From Comamonas koreensis (GTDB lineage: Bacteria; Pseudomonadota; Gammaproteobacteria; Burkholderiales; Burkholderiaceae_C), in assembly GCF_014076495.1 (NCBI RefSeq), contig NZ_CP043575.1:2542001-2606000 (forward strand): a DNA stretch of 64,000 bases. Reading direction: 5' to 3'. Positions 36,305 through 44,215 of the stretch are shown piece after piece. Both the position numbers and the translations under genes were made by a program. How positions within the stretch are numbered: the first letter of the stretch is position 1; the number at the start of each line of letters is the position of its first letter. The notes beneath the pieces were generated by a model. It did not search any database and was not told the origin of the DNA. It was given only the letters and a program-made list of their open reading frames with translations.

Positions 36305-38593
36305 ATGCAAACACCACGCATGGGCAAACACAAGCCAACACTGATAAGCAAATCGTTGATGCTTGTCTTTTCGATGACATGTGCTGCGCAGGTGCAGGCG
36401 GCTTCCAATGTCTGGTTGGGGTCTGGTCAGATCACGGACGATGCAGCTTGGTCCTTCGGTGTCGCAAATGGCAGTGGTGCGAATGTCATCAATGTCGCGT
36501 CTCCTGCAGCACCATGGAATGTGACCAACGCCAATAGCAGCTTTAGTACATCGCATGGGCTGTATGTCGGACATGGACAGTCTGGTGCGTTGGACATCAC
36601 TGCCAACGCCGATGCTTCCTTTATTTACTTTGGGGTGGGCACCGACCCCGATCCTGACATGCCAGCTCTTTCGCTGGTTGATCCGCTTTTCCGCGTGGGT
36701 GATGCGGGGGGTACAGGCACGCTAACGATCGATGTTAGTACCTCTCCATCCTCATCGGGTAGCGCTCGGATACAGACCAGTTCGACGGGGCTAGGTGTTG
36801 GTCTTGGGGCTGGCAGCTCTGGCTTGGTGAATGTGCTGGGTGCGGGCAAAACCGCGCAGCAGTTGGGCTACAACTCCCCTAATGCGGTGGTATTTGGATA
36901 CCCGCAGGAAAACACGTTGATCGGCCAGATGGGTGGCCAAGGTCAGGTCAGTATTGATGGGGCTGGTTTGGTGTTTCAGACAGGGGAGGTGAATTACCCC
37001 AGTTCGACGGAGCCTCTGCGCTATTTTGCCGTGGGCGACGGCGCAGCGAGCAATGGCTCGGTAGACATTCTGGGCAATGGCAAACTCGCATCTGGCAATC
37101 CGGTCTACAGTGATACATCTCAAAAAGGTGCCTTGCTACCGTTCAGTTTTATTGGCAAAGATGCGGGTGTAGGCACAGTTACCGTCCAGGCGACCGCCAG
37201 CGGCTTTGCCAACCAAGCAGACTTCTATAGCGGATTGGCCGTAGGCGCTAATGGTGGCGATGGTGTATTGGACATATTGGCAGGCGGAAAATCGCTGGTC
37301 AGCAATGGCTCAACGTATGGTTCCTCCGGTTACTGTCAAGCCTCCGATCCTGCTCAATACCCTAATGCACCTGCGCCACTGTTGATCAGTGCAGACGGTT
37401 CGGCCGCCGGCTTGGTTCGGGCAACCGGTAGCGGTACACAGTTGCTGGTGGCGGGCAAATCTCATAGCGACTACAACTCGTCGACTGCTCACCTGATCCA
37501 GGAGCATTCAATTGGCAAGGTTCAAATAGGCAGTGGGGGCACCTTGGTCGCGGCGGTGGACGCAACCGTGAAAATCGGCGTCAGTCGGCTCTATGCCGAA
37601 TCGCCACCTGCCGGCAGCCAGTACTACACCGAGACCTTCCAGGGCGGGCTAGGTCCCGTCAATGTTGCAGGATCCGGCAGTGTGGTCTATGGCTCTGAGA
37701 CTGCAACGGCGGTCGCTCCGGGCAAGATTGAGGCGTCGCAGATTAATCTGCAAGCGTCGACAGCCCAATTGAAGTTCAACCATACCGGCAGTTTAAATTT
37801 CAACCTTCCACTGAGCGGCAATGGCCAGTTGGTGCAGCAGGCGGGAACGACCGTGATATCGCCCACCTTGGCAGGTCTGCCAGCGCTCGACCCGGCCGTC
37901 TGGGCATTTGATACCCAGGCACCTTGCGTGCCCGCAGTCGCTGCCAGCTACCCGGCAGACCAGTCCAGTTTTGCGGGCGGGTTGGATGTGCGTGGAGGGA
38001 TTTTGCAGCTTCCCGCGACGAACGTACTGCCTGCCTTGACGAGCACCAAGATCACAGGGGGTACCCTGGCGCAAGGCAGCACGAACCAAAACCTGGGGGC
38101 GGTAACGCAGACCGGCGGGGTGCTGCAGCTGACCGGGGGCAGTGCGCCTGGCGCCACCGATACGGCCAATGCCAGTACCTGGGCCGGAGGCGGCGGTACG
38201 GTGCAACTCGATACGGTATTGGCTGGCGATGGCAGTGCCAGCGACAAGCTGCACATTGCCGGTGCCATCAGCGGCACGACCTTGCTGCAAATCAGCAATC
38301 TGGGTGGTGCAGGTGCGCAGACCACGGGCGACGGCATTTTGGTGGTGCAGGCCGACAGCGCCAACCCTGCCAACAGTTTTGCGCTGGCCGCGCCGGTGAT
38401 CGTGGGTGGTTTCCAGTACCAGCTCAAGCAAGTGGGCAATAACTGGTACCTGGCATCCATCCCTTATGTGGGGCCTCCCATCGCGCCGGCGGCGGTGCCT
38501 GCGATGTCCTGGCTGGGATTGCTGGGCTTGGGGGGGCTGCTTGCCGCCTTCTCATCGCACCTGCTGCGTCGGCGTGCGTCGGACCAGGGGTAA
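36305..38593 (+). CDS. Secreted beta-helix-like protein with C-terminal sorting-type tail
   Basis: 762 aa. The start at 36305 follows GAAGAGGGG at seven bases. The signal peptide covers about 1-32 (ending VQA). Residues about 35-690 are Gly/Asn/Ser/Thr-rich short repeats (GxxGxxTVxG, DILGNGKLASG types) like autotransporter passenger beta-helices. Residues about 690-730 carry a pertactin-linker-like segment (GDGILVVQADS then NWYLAS), yet no beta-barrel follows. Instead the protein ends VPAMSWLGLLGLGGLLAAF then LLRRRAS: a Pro-aromatic motif, hydrophobic helix and Arg cluster, as in PEP/IPTL-CTERM sorting tails. The codon and base use is less GC-rich than the neighbours, suggesting transfer. Confidence 0.75.
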   Translation: MQTPRMGKHKPTLISKSLMLVFSMTCAAQVQAASNVWLGSGQITDDAAWSFGVANGSGANVINVASPAAPWNVTNANSSFSTSHGLYVGHGQSGALDITANADASFIYFGVGTDPDPDMPALSLVDPLFRVGDAGGTGTLTIDVSTSPSSSGSARIQTSSTGLGVGLGAGSSGLVNVLGAGKTAQQLGYNSPNAVVFGYPQENTLIGQMGGQGQVSIDGAGLVFQTGEVNYPSSTEPLRYFAVGDGAASNGSVDILGNGKLASGNPVYSDTSQKGALLPFSFIGKDAGVGTVTVQATASGFANQADFYSGLAVGANGGDGVLDILAGGKSLVSNGSTYGSSGYCQASDPAQYPNAPAPLLISADGSAAGLVRATGSGTQLLVAGKSHSDYNSSTAHLIQEHSIGKVQIGSGGTLVAAVDATVKIGVSRLYAESPPAGSQYYTETFQGGLGPVNVAGSGSVVYGSETATAVAPGKIEASQINLQASTAQLKFNHTGSLNFNLPLSGNGQLVQQAGTTVISPTLAGLPALDPAVWAFDTQAPCVPAVAASYPADQSSFAGGLDVRGGILQLPATNVLPALTSTKITGGTLAQGSTNQNLGAVTQTGGVLQLTGGSAPGATDTANASTWAGGGGTVQLDTVLAGDGSASDKLHIAGAISGTTLLQISNLGGAGAQTTGDGILVVQADSANPANSFALAAPVIVGGFQYQLKQVGNNWYLASIPYVGPPIAPAAVPAMSWLGLLGLGGLLAAFSSHLLRRRASDQG

Positions 38594-38639
38594 CCTCCAC
38601 CGTGCCTGCTTAGCATTGGCCTATAGCCCTGATTGACTG

Positions 38640-39401
38640 ATGACCCCCGCCGTTGCACAGCCCGCTGTGCCGATGTTCTACCGCGGATTGACCGCGCTCG
38701 ATCCAGCCCTTCACCTGGGCTGGGGCTTGCGCGGTCAAGCCCATTTCTCTGCCGCTGCTGCGGCCAATGCCGTGCCTTTAGGGGTGGGGGAGTTCTGGCA
38801 TGCCAGCGCCCATTACCCCATCGTGTTCGGGCCAGCCGGTGCCAGTGGGATCCCCATCGCCATCACGGCACTGGTGGAGGGGCGCAACCTGTTTGTCGAT
38901 GCTGCAGGGCAGTGGCTGGCCGGTAGCTATGTGCCGGCCTGGCTGCGCCGCTATCCGTTCTGGATGCAGCCCGACCCGGACGGCCAAAACGCCAGTTTCT
39001 GGTTCGACCCGCATGCGCAGCAGGTGGTGCCATTGCACGAATATGCCGACGCCCGGCCTCTTTTTGATTACCAGGGCAATCCCAACCAGACTCTGGCTCA
39101 GATCGTGCAGTTTTGCCAGCAATGCCAAAACGATGCCAACCACAGCTATGCCTTCATGCAGGCGCTGGAGCACCACCGCTTGCTGGTGGAACGCCAGGCG
39201 ACGGTGGAGCTGCAACCCGGCAAGCCCTATACCTTGGGTGGATTTCGGATGGTCGATATGGATGCCTACCACCGCCTGCCCGATGCGGTGCTGGCCTCTT
39301 GGGTGCGCAAGGGATGGGCATCGCTTGTGGCCTTGCACCATATCTCCGTTCAGCAGAACTGGGAGCGGCTGCTTGCCTTGCACCGCAGCCAGAATGGATA
39401 A
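38640..39401 (+). CDS. SapC-family protein
   Basis: A 253-aa protein with the SapC-family layout: an early HWGWGL-like motif (LHLGWGLRGQAHF), the VPLGVGEFWHASAHYPIVF segment, a WLAGSYVPAWLRRYPFW motif, and a C-terminal helical region. SapC was named for S-layer secretion in Campylobacter, but many members sit in tailoring or surface loci and have no proven function. No signal peptide is present. It begins 46 bases after the surface-protein gene and precedes the GNAT gene by 44 bases, so it belongs to the cluster that follows. Confidence 0.85.
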   Translation: MTPAVAQPAVPMFYRGLTALDPALHLGWGLRGQAHFSAAAAANAVPLGVGEFWHASAHYPIVFGPAGASGIPIAITALVEGRNLFVDAAGQWLAGSYVPAWLRRYPFWMQPDPDGQNASFWFDPHAQQVVPLHEYADARPLFDYQGNPNQTLAQIVQFCQQCQNDANHSYAFMQALEHHRLLVERQATVELQPGKPYTLGGFRMVDMDAYHRLPDAVLASWVRKGWASLVALHHISVQQNWERLLALHRSQNG

Positions 39402-39445
39402 GATAAGGCGGTGGCTTGTTTGAACGGCGTATGTGAGGTGGTGGC

Positions 39446-40090
39446 ATGAGTACAGGTGGTTTTCGGATTCCGCTGCATGGCGTGCAGCCCGCTGCTGCGC
39501 AAGCGTCTCCCGCCGCACGGGTGCATATCGAGACCCCGCATCTGGTGACCCGCAGCCTGCTGGCCTCCGATGTGACGCCCGAGTTTGCCCAGTGGTTCAA
39601 CGATGCCCAGATGCTCCAGGGCCTCAATCTCGCGCCGCTGAACTTTTCGGTCGATGGCCTGCGCGCCTTTGTCGCGAGCTTTGACAATATCCAACATTTT
39701 CTGATCGGCATCTTCAGCAAGCCGCAAGGCCAGCTGCTGGGCTTTTACAACTTCAGCGTCGCGCCCCAGCACCGTGTGGCGACCCTGACCTTGGGCGCCG
39801 ACCCCCATATCAAGATCGGACGTGAGGTTTTCTGGGAATCCTGGTTTCCGTTGTGCGATGAGATGTTTGACCACCGCGGTATCGACAAGATCACCTCTCG
39901 CGTGCTGACCACCAACCGCAAGCTGCTGTTTGCGCTGATCGACACCGAGCATTTCGTCTACGAAGCCACCTTGAAGCAGGAGATTGCCGGCAAGGATGGC
40001 AAACGCCTGGATGTGATGGTGCTGTCCTGCTTCAAGGACCTGAGCCTGCGGCCCAAAAAAGCGAGCCCGGCTCCTGCCCACCATGCCTGA
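39446..40090 (+). CDS. GNAT-fold acetyl/acyltransferase (RimJ-like)
   Basis: A 214-aa member of the GNAT superfamily. The middle region has the fold's typical beta-strand order (LGFYNFSVAPQHRVATLTLG, then the VLTTNRKLLFALIDTEHFVYE segment near the C-terminus). A short proline-rich tail ends the protein. The stop overlaps the start of the fatty acyl-AMP ligase by eight bases, so translation is coupled. In this setting the substrate could be an acyl-ACP rather than acetyl-CoA; that is inference. Confidence 0.75.
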   Translation: MSTGGFRIPLHGVQPAAAQASPAARVHIETPHLVTRSLLASDVTPEFAQWFNDAQMLQGLNLAPLNFSVDGLRAFVASFDNIQHFLIGIFSKPQGQLLGFYNFSVAPQHRVATLTLGADPHIKIGREVFWESWFPLCDEMFDHRGIDKITSRVLTTNRKLLFALIDTEHFVYEATLKQEIAGKDGKRLDVMVLSCFKDLSLRPKKASPAPAHHA

Positions 40091-41816
40091 GCGGCAAATT
40101 GGCGGTTTTGCGCATCTGCTGCAGGCGCTGGCATATGCGGCAGCCTTTCCTGGTCAGCAGCTGTGCTGGTTCGATGGCCAGGGCCGGCTGCAGCACACAC
40201 GCAGCTATGCGCAGGTATTTCAGCAAACCCGTGCCTATGCCGCCCAACTGCTGCAGCGCTTGGAGCGCTTCGCAGCGCCCCCGGATGGCATGGGGCCGAG
40301 GCTGGGCATTGTGGCCACTACCGGACCCGATTTTTTGCCGCTCCTGTGTGCCAGCCAGTGGGCGGGTGGCGTGCCATGTCCGCTGCCCGCCCCCAGTCCG
40401 CTGCAGGACGTGACGCGCTATGCCCAGACACTGGGCAACATGTGCCAGGCGGCAGGCATTGGCCTGCTGATGGGGCCCAAGCAGTTGCTGGCACAGCTGC
40501 AGTCGGACGGCCAGCTGGATGTGCCCATACTGGCCTTTGAGGACCTAGCGGCAGCGGCTGTCGATGCGGATCCCGCTGCACTGCCGATACCCCCGGCGCC
40601 TGGGCCTGAGGCGATTGCCTATGTGCAGTTCAGCTCGGGCTCTACCGGCCAGCCCAAGGGGGTGGCCATCTCCCACGCGGCGCTCATGCACAACATCGAT
40701 GCGATCCTTCAGGCCGGCATGGCGCTCACGGCGGAGGACCGCGCTTTTTCCTGGTTGCCGTTCTACCACGATATGGGGCTGGTGGGCTTTGTGCTGGCCC
40801 CGCTGTGCGGGCAGGTCAGCGTGGACTATCTGGCGCCATCGGCTTTTGCACGCAGGCCACATTTGTGGCCGGGCTTGATGGCTGCGCGGGGCAGCACCAT
40901 TACCTATGCGCCCAACTTTGCGTGGCAGATGGCGGCGCAGTCCGAAGCGCTGCTGGAGCCAGGTGCCCGGCTGCATGCGCTGCGCATTGCAGGGGTGGGG
41001 GGCGACTATGTGCATGATTCAGCACTGCAGGCCTTTGCGCAGGCGTTTGCGCCACAGGGCTTTGCGCGCGATGCGTTCAAGCCCAGCTACGGCTTGGCAG
41101 AAGCGACCTTGGCCGTGACGATGAGCGATGCGCCTTTTGAGCGCTTGCGCGGCTATTTCCATATCGACGACAGGCAGGTGGTGCATGCACTGCCAGCGGC
41201 TGACGCGCGCGCCAAGCCCATGGTCAACTGCGGGCGGCCATTGCCAGGCTGGACCCTGCAGGTGCGCGATGCTGCAGGGCAGCCCTTGCCCGCAGGGATG
41301 GAGGGCGATATCTGGCTCCAAGGGCCGGCGCAGCTGTCGGGGGTTTTCAGCGCGGGCGAGCTGCGCGCCGTTGCTGCCGACCAAGCCATCGAGACGGGTG
41401 ACCGTGGGTTTGTCTCGGCCGATGGCGCGCTCTTTGTAAGCGGGCGCAGCAAAGACCTGATGGTCATCCATGGCCGCAATGTATGGCCCCTGGATGTGGA
41501 GGCGGCGGCGAGCGAGAATGCGGAGATTGCGCCAGACCAGATGCTGATGCTGCAATGCCGTGAACTGACCGGCGGACTGCCTGCGCTGGTGCTGCTCGTG
41601 CACGAGAAGGCGCTGCGCCAGTCGTGCCAGCCCGATGCTTTGAAGTTCGCCGCTGCAGCGGCTACGGCTGCGGCCGGTGCGGCAGTGCGTGCCTGCATGG
41701 TTCCCAACGGATCGATTGGTCATACCTCGTCAGGCAAGAAGGCTCGGGCAGCCACCCAGCGACGTTTTGAGCAAGGGCTGATTCCGATACTCGCGGACTC
41801 CGACGCACCCGATTGA
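40083..41816 (+). CDS. Fatty acyl-AMP ligase (FAAL)
   Basis: A 577-aa ANL enzyme that adenylates a fatty acid and, unlike an acyl-CoA ligase, usually loads it on an acyl carrier protein. The P-loop FSSGSTGQPKG lies near 183-193. The FAAL-typical SWLPFYHDMGLVGF follows, then SYGLAEATLAVT and the C-terminal GRSKDLMVIHGRNVWPLDVE. The FAAL assignment rests on the WLPFYHDMGL motif and the adjacent ACP gene. The start overlaps the GNAT gene, and the ACP gene follows 39 bases later. Confidence 0.88.
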   Translation: MPERQIGGFAHLLQALAYAAAFPGQQLCWFDGQGRLQHTRSYAQVFQQTRAYAAQLLQRLERFAAPPDGMGPRLGIVATTGPDFLPLLCASQWAGGVPCPLPAPSPLQDVTRYAQTLGNMCQAAGIGLLMGPKQLLAQLQSDGQLDVPILAFEDLAAAAVDADPAALPIPPAPGPEAIAYVQFSSGSTGQPKGVAISHAALMHNIDAILQAGMALTAEDRAFSWLPFYHDMGLVGFVLAPLCGQVSVDYLAPSAFARRPHLWPGLMAARGSTITYAPNFAWQMAAQSEALLEPGARLHALRIAGVGGDYVHDSALQAFAQAFAPQGFARDAFKPSYGLAEATLAVTMSDAPFERLRGYFHIDDRQVVHALPAADARAKPMVNCGRPLPGWTLQVRDAAGQPLPAGMEGDIWLQGPAQLSGVFSAGELRAVAADQAIETGDRGFVSADGALFVSGRSKDLMVIHGRNVWPLDVEAAASENAEIAPDQMLMLQCRELTGGLPALVLLVHEKALRQSCQPDALKFAAAAATAAAGAAVRACMVPNGSIGHTSSGKKARAATQRRFEQGLIPILADSDAPD

Positions 41817-41855
41817 TTCGATTTTCCCAACTGCACCCCAAAAGGCTCCGCCACC

Positions 41856-42113
41856 ATGTCCCATCCCCAGCTTGCTGCCATTCAACGCATCATCGCCGAG
41901 AGTCTGCTGATTCCTGCGCAAAGCATCCATCTGGAAGACCCGATTGCGAGCCTGCGCAATATCGACAGCCTGTCGTTCGAGATGATCATCGTGGCAATGG
42001 AGACGGAGTCAGGCCAGGCCATCGACCCCGTCAGCCTCATGCCCGCCAAGACGGTGGGGGACCTGGCCGATTTGCTGGAGCAATTGAAGGCAGCGCAACG
42101 CGAAGGAGCCTAG
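41856..42113 (+). CDS. Acyl carrier protein
   Basis: An 85-aa acidic carrier protein with the four-helix ACP pattern and the phosphopantetheine attachment motif DSLSFEMI, Ser38. It lies between the FAAL and an SDR (2-base gap) and is the obvious acceptor for the FAAL-activated acyl chain. The divergent sequence around Ser38 (NIDSLSFE) differs from the housekeeping DSLDTVE form, as expected of a dedicated carrier. Confidence 0.92.
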   Translation: MSHPQLAAIQRIIAESLLIPAQSIHLEDPIASLRNIDSLSFEMIIVAMETESGQAIDPVSLMPAKTVGDLADLLEQLKAAQREGA

Positions 42114-42115
42114 CT

Positions 42116-42889
42116 GTGGCCTCTTGCGATGTGCTGACCATCATCACCGGCGCCACCCGTGGGCTGGGCCAGGCCATGGCCGAGCAACTGCTGGCGCAGC
42201 CGCAGGCCGGCGTTTTGCACATCGCCCGCCACGCCAGCGAGCCCTTGGCACAAGCGGCCGCCGCGCAGGGCGCAAGCCTGTGGCAATGGCAGGCCGATCT
42301 GGCCGATGCCCAGCCGGTAGCAGCGCAGCTGGCGCAGTGGTTGGGCGAGCAGCAAGGGCCTTGGGGTGAAATCCGATTGATCAACAACGCGGCAGTACAG
42401 GCCGAGCAGATTGCGCCAGTGGCCATGACGGCCGCATCGTCGCTGCGCCAGGTGCTGCGCGTGGACCTTGAAGCGCCCATGCTGCTGACGGCAGCGTTTT
42501 TGCAGGCCACCGAGGCCAGCGCTGCCCAGGGGCTTGTTCGCAAGGTGCTGAATATATCGTCGGGCCTGGCGCGGCTGGCGGTGGCCTCGATGGCGCCCTA
42601 CAGCGCGGCCAAGGCGGGGCTGGACCAGTTCACGCGCTGCCTGGCGCAAGAAGAGGCGGCCAAGGCTCACGGGGCCCGGGTCTGCGCCCTGCATCCTGGG
42701 GTGATCGACACGGGCATGCAACTGCAGATGCGCGAGACGGCTGCGCAGCGCTTTCCCGCCGCCGACCAGTTCAGGCAGCTGCAGCTGGCCGGCCGGCTGC
42801 GCAGTGCAGAGCAGGCCGCGCAAACGGTGCTGCAGGTGCTCGATGGTCCGCATTTTGGCAAGCAGGCCATTGTTGAACTGCCGGTGTAA
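42116..42889 (+). CDS. Short-chain dehydrogenase/reductase of the acyl cluster
   Basis: A 257-aa SDR with a GTG start and GAAGGAG eight bases upstream. The cofactor site is TGATRGLG (about 11-18), the NNAA motif lies in LINNAAVQ, and the catalytic Ser-Tyr-Lys are in NISSGLARL and YSAAK. It resembles benzil/sepiapterin reductase-like SDRs. By position it would reduce or oxidise a keto or hydroxy group on the ACP-bound chain, perhaps after P450 hydroxylation (inference). Confidence 0.85.
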   Translation: MASCDVLTIITGATRGLGQAMAEQLLAQPQAGVLHIARHASEPLAQAAAAQGASLWQWQADLADAQPVAAQLAQWLGEQQGPWGEIRLINNAAVQAEQIAPVAMTAASSLRQVLRVDLEAPMLLTAAFLQATEASAAQGLVRKVLNISSGLARLAVASMAPYSAAKAGLDQFTRCLAQEEAAKAHGARVCALHPGVIDTGMQLQMRETAAQRFPAADQFRQLQLAGRLRSAEQAAQTVLQVLDGPHFGKQAIVELPV

Positions 42890-42906
42890 ACGAGGCCACC
42901 ACGGTG

Positions 42907-44190
42907 ATGAGCGCTACCGATATTTCCTCCCAGTTCTGCCATGATCTGTACGCGCTGGCGCGTGAGCGGCCTCGGCAAAATACCGTGCGCCCGCAGCACG
43001 ATGGCCGCCGCATGCTGGTCATCCAGAACCTGGATGACGCGGACCGGGTGATGCGGCGCAATGCCGACAACTACCTGAAGAACTTTCGCTGGTTTACCCA
43101 AGTCGCAGGCAACTCCCGGCTCACCGATGATGGCGAGCCCTGGCGGTTTCGCCAGGAACTCTCGCAGCCCTTTCTGGGTAAATACGATGCCAGCCGTGCC
43201 TTTGCCCTCAGCACCCTGCATGGCCAGCACATCGCCCGCCACCTGGCCTTGGCGCCGCAGTCACAAGTGCTCGACGAGGCGCTCATCCACCAGGGCATGC
43301 TGTCCATCTTCACGCAAATGTTCCTGGACGTGGAGCTGTCGAGCCTGCCCATGGCCCATGGCAGTGCATCGCGCCTGATCGAGCTGGCTTCGGCCTATGC
43401 CTTTGTGGCACCCGGGCAAGAGGGCCTGGGGGGCGACAAGGCGCATATTCGCGAGATTCTGCAGCTGCGCAAGACCATCTTCGCGGCCTTGCAGACCCTG
43501 CGCGGGGACAGCGTGCCGCGCAGCCCGATGCTGGCGGCCATGCTCCAGGCAGAGACGGCCCCCGGCTTTGATTTCTCATTTGAAAAAGAGCTGACCATGC
43601 TGTTTGGCGCAGGTACCGACACCGCGTCCTACTCCATCGGCTGGGCCTTGCACCTGCTGGCCACGCACCCTGAGGTGCAAGAGCGGCTGCACCTGGGTTT
43701 GCGCCAGGTGTACGCCCAGCATGGCCATGACCGGCAGGCGCTGCAAAGCGCCATCGCGCAGCATGCCGATCTGCGCAGTTTTGTGGCCGAACTCTTGCGG
43801 CTGTATCCGCCGCTGCCATTCATCACCCGCCTAGCCCAGGAGGGTGACCAGCTCTCCGACCTGCAGGTTGAGCCCGGGGATGTGGTGGTGGTCTCGCTGG
43901 TGGGCGTCAACCACAAGGCGCTGGAGCGGCCCGACCCCTGGAAGCTGGACCTGGATGCGGCCTTGCAGGAGGGGTTTGGCATGGGGACCGGCAGCATCTC
44001 CAGCTTTGTCTGGGGCAAGCGGGTCTGCGGCGGGCGCAGCTTTGCGCTGGTTGAGCTTGCCGCCGTGCTCAGCGTGCTGATTGTCGAGCTCCAGGTTCAG
44101 GTGTCCCGGCAGGAGCCCATCGTCTATGAGTGGGTAGGGCAGATGCGCCGCAAAGGCGGGCATTTGCTGACATTGACCGGCAGGGCTTGA
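42907..44190 (+). CDS. Cytochrome P450
   Basis: A 427-aa haem monooxygenase, from the ATG at 42907 (GTG 42904 also in frame). The I-helix motif is AGTDTAS, the ExxR motif is ELLR in the K helix, and the haem ligand is Cys374 in FVWGKRVCGG. No membrane anchor is present, so it is a soluble bacterial type needing external ferredoxin; no redox partner is encoded nearby. It is the last gene of the FAAL-ACP-SDR cluster and is a good candidate to oxidise an acyl-ACP, as BioI and other ACP-dependent P450s do. Confidence 0.92.
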   Translation: MSATDISSQFCHDLYALARERPRQNTVRPQHDGRRMLVIQNLDDADRVMRRNADNYLKNFRWFTQVAGNSRLTDDGEPWRFRQELSQPFLGKYDASRAFALSTLHGQHIARHLALAPQSQVLDEALIHQGMLSIFTQMFLDVELSSLPMAHGSASRLIELASAYAFVAPGQEGLGGDKAHIREILQLRKTIFAALQTLRGDSVPRSPMLAAMLQAETAPGFDFSFEKELTMLFGAGTDTASYSIGWALHLLATHPEVQERLHLGLRQVYAQHGHDRQALQSAIAQHADLRSFVAELLRLYPPLPFITRLAQEGDQLSDLQVEPGDVVVVSLVGVNHKALERPDPWKLDLDAALQEGFGMGTGSISSFVWGKRVCGGRSFALVELAAVLSVLIVELQVQVSRQEPIVYEWVGQMRRKGGHLLTLTGRA

Positions 44191-44215
44191 GCCGCTAGGG
44201 TGTTAGAACAGGTTC

